Shown: positions 1 through 5,710 of the stretch, piece after piece | How the letters are laid out: each line of letters begins with the position of its first letter | Numbering within the stretch: the first letter of the stretch is position 1 | Position numbers and translations under genes: made by a program | Notes under the pieces: model-generated | Told to the model about the DNA's origin: nothing | The model's database searches: none | What the model saw: the letters and a program-made list of their open reading frames with translations, nothing else | Assembly (NCBI GenBank): GCA_031268395.1 | Contig: JAIRXI010000180.1 | Coordinates: 1-5,710 of the forward strand | Direction: 5' to 3' | Origin: Tannerella sp. | GTDB taxonomy: Bacteria > Bacteroidota > Bacteroidia > Bacteroidales > Tannerellaceae | Length of the DNA: 5,710 bases

Positions 1-107
1 GCGGACACCTGCCGGGGCTGTGTCCATCCGTTGTCTTATCCCGCGCGAAATAATTCCGTTCTAATCACATTTCGTCCCGGCTGGGACGGGTCATATTGCA
101 TTGCGGG

Positions 108-174
108 CCGTCATTTCGAGGAACGAAGCAATCCCTGCGTGTATCGGCGATTGCTTCGTCCCTCGCAATGACGG
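108..174. repeat. MITE/REP-like imperfect inverted repeat
   Basis: The left arm at 108-133 and the right arm at 149-174 are each 26 bases. They are reverse complements with only two mismatches, separated by a 15-base loop at 134-148. The arms carry the words CGAGGAACGAAGCAATC and GATTGCTTCGTCCCTCG. This type of sequence (TCATTGCGAGG...GAAGCAATC) is known as a dispersed palindromic repeat in many unrelated bacterial genomes. A shorter direct copy of the arm end, GCAATGACGG, occurs at 165-174 and again at 193-202, suggesting a decayed neighbouring copy. No transposase is nearby. Its exact family and mobility are unknown. Confidence 0.8.
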
Positions 175-331
175 TGCGCGGCGCGCTGTCCTGCAATGAC
201 GGGCACAGGTATCAAAAACGACATGTTGAAATGCACCCGGGAAAACAATCTCCGTAACAAGCTGATGATATATACAGGCTGGCCTCATTACCTCCTTAAT
301 AACGGTGTGCATCACGGGGAACGCACCTCTT

Positions 332-347
332 TTTGCCGCCCGGCAAA
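332..347. repeat. Solo stem-GCCC-stem hairpin
   Basis: TTTGCC at 332-337 and GGCAAA at 342-347 form a perfect 6-bp stem around the loop GCCC at 338-341. On the plus strand a run of five T (351-355) follows three bases after the stem, so it resembles a weak intrinsic terminator in that direction. No plus-strand gene leads into it. On the minus strand, the direction of sufD, the stem is followed by A and G rather than T. The design matches the hairpins of the adjacent 23-bp array but with a different stem sequence, so it may be a diverged relative. Its function is unknown. Confidence 0.55.
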
Positions 348-364
348 GGCTTTTTATCGGCGTC

Positions 365-461
365 CCCGGTCAACACATCATTGACCGCCCGGTCAACACA
401 CCATTGACCGCCCGGTCAACATACCATTGACTCCCCGGTCAACATACCATTGACTCCCCGG
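365..461. repeat. 23-bp tandem repeat array A (four units plus a partial)
   Basis: Four 23-bp units lie at 365-387, 388-410, 411-433 and 434-456, followed by a 5-base partial unit (CCCGG). Each unit begins CCCGGTCAAC. Units differ at a few positions (ACACATC, ACACACC, ATACC; ending GACCG or GACTC). Junctions 1/2 and 2/3 form the perfect hairpin TTGACC-GCCC-GGTCAA. At junctions 3/4 and 4/5 two substitutions weaken the left arm. Each arm could also pair with the next one across a 7-base spacer, so alternative pairings exist along the array. It lies 34 bases past the sufD stop. It has the size of an intergenic minisatellite; it is not a CRISPR array because there are no unique spacers. Confidence 0.88.
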
Positions 462-494
462 ACAAAGATCTTTCGATTTGGAGATGCGGCCTGA

Positions 495-1831
495 TCACCG
501 TTTCCGGCACTCGCTGCAACGGGCCAGTTCGCCGCGGAAGCGCTTTTCCACCAGCCGTAGCAGGCGGTCTTTCAGCGCCTCCAGGCGGACGCGCTCCAGC
601 ACTTCCGACATGAAAGCCACGCTCAGCATCAGCCGCGCATCGGCACTGGACAGGCCGCGCGTCTGCATGTAGAACAGCGCCTGTTCGTCGAGCTGGCCGG
701 TCGTCATGCCGTGCGAACATTTCACGTCGCCGGCATAGATCTCCAGCTGCGGCTGGCCGTACATCCGCGCTTCGCGGCCGGCGAGCAGACTGCGGCAGGT
801 CTGGTATGCCTGTGTCTGATCCGCGCCCTTTTCGACAAGGATGCGACCGTTGAAAACGCCCGTTGCCCGGTCGTTCAGCACGTTTTTGAACAGTTCGCCG
901 GCGGTGCAGCGGGGCACGGCATGGGTGACGTGTGTGTACGTGTCTACGTGCTGGCTGCCGTCCTGGATGGCCAGGCCGCAGAGCGCCGTTTCCGCGCGCT
1001 CGCCCAGCAGGCGGATGTAGTAGTTGTTTCGCGTCAGGCCGTTGTGGAGGGTGATGCCGTTCACCAGGACATTGGAGCCTGCGGCCTGTTCGACGCAGAT
1101 CGACGAGAAGCGGACGGTCGACAGGCTGCTTTCTTCCAGGTCGTAGCAGTCGAACACGGCGCCGGCGCCGGCGAAGATTTCCACGACCTGCGTGCCGAGG
1201 AAGCGGACGGCGGGGTCGATGCTGTGGTCGCAGACGAGCAGGGCGGCCTGTGCGCCGGCTTCGAGGATGACGAGTATCCGGCGGCTGGCCATCAGGTCGA
1301 CGTCGCTGCGGAAGATATTTACCAGCTGTACCGGCCGCTCCAGCCGGACGCCTTCCGGGACGTACATGACGAAGCCGTCCTGCGCCAGGAGCGTGTTGAG
1401 CGCCGTCACGGCGTCGCCTTCCGCTGCTGCCGCCCGTCCGTAATAGCGGGCGGCGAGGTCGGGATGCTGCCGGGCAAAGGCGTTCATGCCGCCGACATAG
1501 ACGCCCGGCGGAAAGGCGACCGGACGGGGCGCGTCGCGGAAGGAGTCGTTGACGACGAAATACAGCGCCGTGCCGAGGCGGGGCACGTCGCAGCGGAAGA
1601 CGTCGTCCGGCGTTACAGGGATCGGCAGCCGGTTCAGGTTCAGTCCGTAGTCGGGCGCGAAGGCCTGCGCCACGTCCGTATGCCGGTACAGCTCGTCCTT
1701 CCCGGACGGGAATCCGGCCCGGCGGAAGTGTGCCAGCGCCTGCGGACGGAGGCGGTTCATCACTTCGGGGGCGTGGCGGCAGAGGGTCTCCCCGTGTGCG
1801 GCGTAGAGGTCGAGATACTGTTTTTCCGCCT

Positions 1832-1835
<4 letters not shown>
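495..1835 (-). CDS. sufD: Fe-S cluster assembly scaffold subunit SufD
   Basis: This 446-residue protein is a subunit of the cytoplasmic SufBC2D complex. With SufB it forms the heterodimer on which nascent iron-sulfur clusters are built, and it binds one SufC ATPase. The C-terminal beta-helix core is clear: PQLEIYAGDVKCSHG spans about 362-376. Cys373 and His375 correspond to the conserved C-S-H-G motif, whose histidine is implicated in cluster formation or iron binding in E. coli SufD. The length is close to that of other SufD proteins. The ATG at 1835 overlaps the sufC stop by 4 bases (ATGA), which implies translational coupling. Compared with typical relatives, the segment before the motif (LLAGREARMYG, 350-360) looks divergent, and the protein ends in a Cys-x-x-Cys (C440, C443). 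No break or frameshift is seen. SufB is excluded as an alternative because a clear sufB is present upstream. Confidence 0.96.
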
Positions 1836-2587
<752 letters not shown>

Positions 2588-2599
2588 TGTCTATGTCTT

Positions 2600-3451
2600 T
2601 TAATAACGGTTTCTTACATGGGGATCTCTTTCGGCGGAACGGTCGAGACAGTTGAAAAGCAGTTCCTTCAGGACGTACAGCAGGCCCGTCGCATCGCCGG
2701 AGGTGAAGGAGAACGGGAACGTCACCCTGGCGCCCAGACTGAGGGAGTGAAACAGGCCCCTGTCGCGCATGATCTGCGGCGGGAGGCCGTCGTATGCGAC
2801 GGTGACTTCGGTGCGGGAGGCAAGTCCCATGTGGAAGCCGTAGTCGAGCGTGAGGGCGACGGAGGAGAGGAGGCGGATCTCTGCGCCGACGCCGGGGACG
2901 AGCGAAAGCCGCGGGTTGACGGTGTGCTGCGTGCCCGTGTAGTCCGGCTGTCCGCCCGGTCCCGAACCGCCAAAGGTGCGGCGCTGCACGTGTTCGCCCC
3001 AGTTCAGTTCGGCTGCGGCCGAGAGGCAGGGCCGGACGATGAAGTCGGGCGGCAGGAAGTAACGTCTTGCGCCCGTGCGCAGGCCTTCCATCAGCCGGCT
3101 GGCGTCGCCGCAACTCACGTCTGTCCGGAAATAGCCGGCCTCCAGGCTCCAGTTGTCCCGGAGGTAATATTCTCCCGTCAGGGCGAAGGCCGAACCGGCA
3201 TTGCCGACGGATGCGCCGGGAGAGCGGTGCGTCAGGACGGGTCTGTCGAACAGGTCGGCGGCGCAGCGCAGCGCCCACCGCCGGTCGCTTTCCTGCCCCC
3301 ACAGTCCGCCGGCTGCCTGGAGCGTCAGCAGGACGGCAAGCAGCGTGCCTGCCGGGAGGGCGCGTCCTTTCCGCCGGCTTTCACTCTCCTTTCCGGTATA
3401 AATACCCTGTGCCGCCCGTCGTAAGCACCTTGCGCCGCCCGTCGTAAGCAT
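2600..3451 (-). CDS. Outer-membrane beta-barrel protein, start uncertain
   Basis: This is a probable secreted outer-membrane protein of about 283 residues as modelled, inserted between sufB and sufC. A signal-peptide-like segment is visible: a basic stretch RRKGR (26-30), a hydrophobic core around 35-48 (TLLAVLLTLQAAGG), and a likely cleavage near WG|QES (52/53). The mature part has alternating beta strands with aromatic residues (GEYYLRDNWSLEAGYF; VALTLDYGFHMGL). A strand ending FPFSF (about 245-249) resembles a final barrel strand, and about 34 more residues follow it. I recognise no specific family beyond small Bacteroidota porin-like barrels. The start is unresolved. No ATG, GTG or TTG lies in frame between the repeat array and the signal peptide. 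The ATG at 3451 lies inside array unit 2; the next upstream in-frame ATG at 3622 would give 340 residues and translate the whole array. A Shine-Dalgarno-like AAAGGAG lies at about 3383-3389, but the nearest GTG after it is out of frame. The stop is 12 bases before sufC, so the gene is probably co-transcribed with it. Confidence 0.68.
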   Translation of the reverse strand: MLTTGGARCLRRAAQGIYTGKESESRRKGRALPAGTLLAVLLTLQAAGGLWGQESDRRWALRCAADLFDRPVLTHRSPGASVGNAGSAFALTGEYYLRDNWSLEAGYFRTDVSCGDASRLMEGLRTGARRYFLPPDFIVRPCLSAAAELNWGEHVQRRTFGGSGPGGQPDYTGTQHTVNPRLSLVPGVGAEIRLLSSVALTLDYGFHMGLASRTEVTVAYDGLPPQIMRDRGLFHSLSLGARVTFPFSFTSGDATGLLYVLKELLFNCLDRSAERDPHVRNRY

Positions 3452-3596
3452 CTTACGACGCCCGTCGTAAGCACCTTGCGCCGCCCGTCGTAAGCACCTT
3501 ACGACGCCCGTCGTAAACACCTTACGACGCCCGTCGTAAACACCTTGCGCCGCCCGTCGTAAACACCCTGCGCCGCCCGTCGTAAACACCCTGCGC
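3399..3596. repeat. 23-bp tandem repeat array B (eight units plus a degenerate partial)
   Basis: Eight uninterrupted 23-bp units run 3413-3435, 3436-3458, 3459-3481, 3482-3504, 3505-3527, 3528-3550, 3551-3573 and 3574-3596. A degenerate 14-base partial copy lies at 3399-3412. Each unit starts CGCCCGTCGTAA, continues GCACC, ACACC or GCATC, and ends TTACGA, TTGCGC or CTGCGC. Junction 2/3 forms an 8-bp palindrome, CTTACGAC around GCCC with GTCGTAAG; junctions 4/5 and 5/6 keep 7 bp. At the other junctions the left arm is altered. Adjacent arms could also pair across a 3-base CAC spacer. The minus strand has no stop codon in any frame through the array. It lies between sufB and the signal peptide of the outer-membrane gene. 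It is not a CRISPR array, as there are no spacers. Confidence 0.92.
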
Positions 3597-3613
3597 CGGG
3601 CGGTGCAGGGTGT
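3586..3613. repeat. Inverted repeat at the sufB-side edge of array B
   Basis: The arm ACACCCTGCGCC (3586-3597) pairs with GGTGCAGGGTGT (3602-3613) around the 4-base loop GGGC. Eleven of 12 positions are complementary; the remaining one is a G-T pair on the plus strand and an A-C mismatch on the minus strand. The left arm belongs to the last array unit, while the right arm is an inverted partial copy of it. In the minus-strand transcript the hairpin lies about 95 bases after the sufB stop and is followed only by TTTACG. It is therefore a possible attenuating or RNA-stabilising structure but a poor match to a classical intrinsic terminator. Confidence 0.6.
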
Positions 3614-3620
3614 CCATGCC

Positions 3621-3665
3621 ATTACATTATATATATATATGGGGAAATATCTCATTTTGTAAAGC
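3621..3665 (-). promoter_or_regulatory. AT-rich island, possible promoter for the outer-membrane gene
   Basis: Between sufB and array B the sequence turns sharply AT-rich, with an alternating TA run at 3628-3640 and an A/T-rich stretch to about 3665. On the minus strand this gives a TATAAT-like hexamer at 3631-3626, pointing toward the outer-membrane gene. I could not find the Bacteroidota consensus TAnnTTTG with an upstream TTTG at correct spacing. A promoter is inferred mainly from composition and position; the island could equally be an untranslated spacer within one long operon transcript. Confidence 0.25.
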
Positions 3666-3707
3666 TGTTTCAGGACAAGACATGTATGGCCCGTTCCGTT
3701 TTCCGGT

Positions 3708-5201
3708 TCATCCGACGCTTCCCTCCAGCGAGATTTGTAACAGTTTCTGCGCTTCGACGGCAAACTCCATCGGGAGTTTGTTCATCACCTCGCGGGTGTA
3801 TCCGCCGACAATCAGGGCGATGGCCTTTTCGGTGTCGATGCCGCGCTGGTTGCAGTAGAAGAGCTGGTCTTCGTTGATTTTGCTGGTAGTGGCTTCGTGT
3901 TCGACGACGGCCGTTTCGTTGCGGATGTCGGCACAGGGGAAGGTGTGCGCGCCGCAGGTGGAACTGAGCAGCAGGCTGTCACACTGGCTGTGGTTGCGTG
4001 CACCTTCGGCGCGCGGCGAGATTTTCACGAGTCCGCGGTAGCTGTTCTGGCTGTGTCCGGCGGAAATGCCTTTGGAGACGATCGTGCTGCGGGTGTGGCG
4101 TCCGAGGTGTATCATTTTGGTGCCCGTGTCGGCCTGCTGGTGGTGGTTGGTGACGGCCACGGAATAAAATTCGCCGACGGAATGGTCGCCGGCCAGGATG
4201 CATCCCGGATACTTCCAGGTGATGGCGGATCCGGTCTCGACCTGTGTCCAGGAGATTTTGCTGCCTTCGCCCCGGCACAGTCCGCGCTTGGTGACGAAGT
4301 TGTAGATGCCTCCGCGCCCCTGCCGGTCGCCGGGATACCAGTTCTGGACGGTGGAGTATTTGATTTCGGCCCGCTCGCCGGCGACGAGTTCGACGACGGC
4401 GGCATGGAGCTGGTTTTCGTCGCGCCGTGGCGCCGTGCAGCCTTCGAGGTAGCTGACGAAGGCTTCGTCGTCGGCCACGATGAGCGTGCGTTCGAACTGT
4501 CCCGTGTTGGCGGCGTTGATGCGGAAATAGGTGCTCAGTTCCATCGGGCAGCGCACGCCTTTGGGGATATAAACGAAGGAGCCGTCGGAAAAGACGGCAG
4601 CGTTCAGGGCGGCAAAGAAGTTGTCCCGGTATCCGACGACGGAACCGAGGTATTGCTGTACCAGGTCGGGATGATGCTTCACCGCCTCGCTGAAGGAGCA
4701 GAAGAGCACGCCTTTTTCGGCGAGCGTTTCGCGGTAGGTCGTCTTGACGGAGACGCTGTCCATGACGGCGTCGACGGCGATGCCTCCCAGGCGTTTCCGT
4801 TCTTCGAGCGGGATGCCCAGCCGGTCGAACGTCCGGAGCAGTTCGGGATCAAGCTCGTCGAGGCTTTTCGGGCCTTCTTTCGTTTTGGGAGCGGCGTAGT
4901 AGATGATGTCCTGATAGTCGATCGGGGGGATGTCGAGGTGCGCCCAGACGGGCATCGTCATCGTCTGCCAGTGGCGGAAGGCGTTCAGGCGGTAGTCCAG
5001 CAGCCACTGCGGTTCTTCCTTGCGCGCGGAGAGCCGGCGGACGGTGTCTTCGTCCAGTCCGCGGCGGAAGGTTTCGGTCTCGATGTCTGTCGTGAAGCCG
5101 TACTTGTATTCGCCGGCGGCCAGGTCGCCGAACAGGGCGGCGGCATCCGGCTGTTCCTTCTGTTCGGGCTTCTTTTTCCGGGGTTTCTTTCTGTCTGCCA
5201 T
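3708..5201 (-). CDS. sufB: Fe-S cluster assembly scaffold protein SufB
   Basis: This 497-residue core scaffold of the SufBC2D complex receives sulfur from the SufS/SufE-type system and assembles the nascent iron-sulfur cluster with SufD and SufC in the cytoplasm. Family landmarks are clear: an N-terminal helical region (about 30-200), [11 protein letters not shown] (209-219), YLEGCTAP (251-258), [14 protein letters not shown] (278-291), and the C-terminal beta-helix with NHSQCDSLL (403-411) and VEHEATTSK (433-441). Cys407 matches the essential cysteine known as Cys405 in E. coli, and Glu436 matches Glu434. The first 17 residues are lysine-rich and look unstructured. The ATG at 5201 was chosen because upstream in-frame sequence lies in the CvpA-family gene and lacks SufB similarity. 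It begins 8 bases after that gene's stop, consistent with one operon. The length is normal and no key residue is missing. Confidence 0.97.
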   Translation of the reverse strand: MADRKKPRKKKPEQKEQPDAAALFGDLAAGEYKYGFTTDIETETFRRGLDEDTVRRLSARKEEPQWLLDYRLNAFRHWQTMTMPVWAHLDIPPIDYQDIIYYAAPKTKEGPKSLDELDPELLRTFDRLGIPLEERKRLGGIAVDAVMDSVSVKTTYRETLAEKGVLFCSFSEAVKHHPDLVQQYLGSVVGYRDNFFAALNAAVFSDGSFVYIPKGVRCPMELSTYFRINAANTGQFERTLIVADDEAFVSYLEGCTAPRRDENQLHAAVVELVAGERAEIKYSTVQNWYPGDRQGRGGIYNFVTKRGLCRGEGSKISWTQVETGSAITWKYPGCILAGDHSVGEFYSVAVTNHHQQADTGTKMIHLGRHTRSTIVSKGISAGHSQNSYRGLVKISPRAEGARNHSQCDSLLLSSTCGAHTFPCADIRNETAVVEHEATTSKINEDQLFYCNQRGIDTEKAIALIVGGYTREVMNKLPMEFAVEAQKLLQISLEGSVG

Positions 5202-5209
5202 AGCTGCCG

Positions 5210-5704
5210 TTACCGGTTTTCTTCGATGAGTAATGCGATCGGGTAAATGGCCGGCGCCAGTTCCCTGACGTGAAAGTAGAAGCGCGATTCGACCTTGGTT
5301 TCGAGCGAAATCAGTTGCGACCGACGGTCGAAGGTGTCCAGCAGGTTCAGCGCCAGACTGAGGCAGAACAGGGTGGCGGCCAGCCCGACCAGGGCGCCGC
5401 CCAGCCGGTTGGGCAGGCTGAGGGGCGTGAGGCTGATCATTTTGTGCATCACCCACCCGGCCAGCAGGATCAGTCCGGCAATGGCGACGAATGCCAGCAC
5501 GCAGCTTGCCACCGTCACGGACTGTTCCGCAAACCATTCATGCTGGAGCAGGTATCCGCGGAACGATTTCGCAACTCCGGAATACAGGTAAATGGCCGCG
5601 GCCAGGGCTGCCAGGGAGACGGCCTGACGCAGCAGTCCGTCGGCCCATCCTTTGAGCAGTCCGGCTGCCGTCAGACCTGCCAGTACCATATCCAGCCAGT
5701 TCAT
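5210..5704 (-). CDS. CvpA-family inner-membrane protein
   Basis: This 164-residue protein belongs to the family named after E. coli CvpA, the colicin V production protein; its biochemical role is not settled in Bacteroidota. The sequence shows about four hydrophobic segments (roughly 4-20, 27-44, 62-85 and 101-122). The family-like N-terminal pattern is NWLDMVLAG, then [12 protein letters not shown] (16-27). A second landmark is the NRLGGALVG motif (99-107) before the last membrane segment. The C-terminal tail ([14 protein letters not shown], 142-155) resembles the conserved tail of these proteins. The ATG at 5704 has only six bases before it in the window, so the upstream promoter cannot be judged and a longer form cannot be fully excluded. 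Its TAA stop lies 8 bases before sufB, so it is probably the first visible gene of the suf operon. A functional link to Fe-S assembly is inferred from position only. Confidence 0.88.
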   Translation of the reverse strand: MNWLDMVLAGLTAAGLLKGWADGLLRQAVSLAALAAAIYLYSGVAKSFRGYLLQHEWFAEQSVTVASCVLAFVAIAGLILLAGWVMHKMISLTPLSLPNRLGGALVGLAATLFCLSLALNLLDTFDRRSQLISLETKVESRFYFHVRELAPAIYPIALLIEENR

Positions 5705-5710
5705 GAATGT

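Larger units (their letters stand above)
1..494. other. Repeat-rich non-coding region downstream of sufD
   Basis: No convincing gene is seen on either strand in these 494 bases beyond the end of sufD. The stretch holds several inverted repeats and one tandem array, described separately. Two lesser hairpins are also visible. One pairs GGACAC at 3-8 with GTGTCC at 20-25. The other pairs CGTCCC at 73-78 with GGGACG at 83-88 around a GGCT loop. AAAGATCTTT at 464-473 is a perfect 10-base palindrome shortly after the sufD stop. No hairpin with a clear following T-run on the minus strand was found, so the transcription end of the suf operon is not identified. A cysteine desulfurase gene (sufS) might be expected here from related genomes but is absent. 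Confidence 0.75.

Noticed and set aside
275..300. Fragment of the 16S rRNA 3' end (GGCTGG followed by ACCTCCTTA)
   Set aside because: The two words are spaced differently from real 16S rRNA and nothing upstream resembles the rest of the gene; chance similarity.
196..384. Plus-strand 62-codon ORF
   Set aside because: No ribosome binding site or recognisable motif, and its end runs through the solo hairpin and the start of array A.
365..461. Array A as a CRISPR array
   Set aside because: The units are contiguous 23-bp tandem copies with no unique spacers, and no cas gene is present.
3413..3596. Array B as a CRISPR array
   Set aside because: Eight units abut directly with only point differences; there are no spacers between them.
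3897..5246. Plus-strand open frame of 449 codons
   Set aside because: It is the antisense shadow of sufB, rich in G, V, A and D as expected for such frames, with no family motif.

Overview
The window looks like a GC-rich genome (roughly 60% by eye) of the phylum Bacteroidota, probably order Bacteroidales. The protein sequences and the gene order (CvpA-family protein, then SufB, SufC and SufD) suggest this; there is no rRNA or other marker to name a genus. All convincing genes lie on the minus strand, so transcription runs from the high-coordinate end to the low one.

Layout in transcription order: a small CvpA-family membrane protein (5704-5210); sufB (5201-3708), 8 bases after it; a 256-base spacer holding an AT-rich island, a strong inverted repeat and an array of eight 23-bp tandem repeats; an outer-membrane beta-barrel protein gene whose start is uncertain (modelled 3451-2600); sufC (2587-1832), 12 bases further on; and sufD (1835-495), overlapping sufC by 4 bases. 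The last 494 bases hold no convincing gene. They carry a second 23-bp array (365-456), a solo hairpin (332-347) and a MITE/REP-like inverted repeat (108-174). The cysteine desulfurase gene sufS, often found after sufD in this phylum, is not in the window.

SufB, SufC and SufD together form the SufBC2D scaffold, which builds iron-sulfur clusters in the cytoplasm using sulfur delivered by SufS/SufE-type partners and ATP hydrolysis by SufC. All three look intact, with their key residues present. The unusual points are the envelope-protein gene inserted between sufB and sufC, and the two repeat arrays. The arrays have different stem sequences but the same 23-bp period and the same stem-GCCC-stem design. 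The larger array has no stop codon in any minus-strand frame and sits between an ATG at 3622 and the signal peptide of the outer-membrane protein. Because 23 is not a multiple of 3, a change in copy number would shift the reading frame, so a phase-variation switch is a testable idea.
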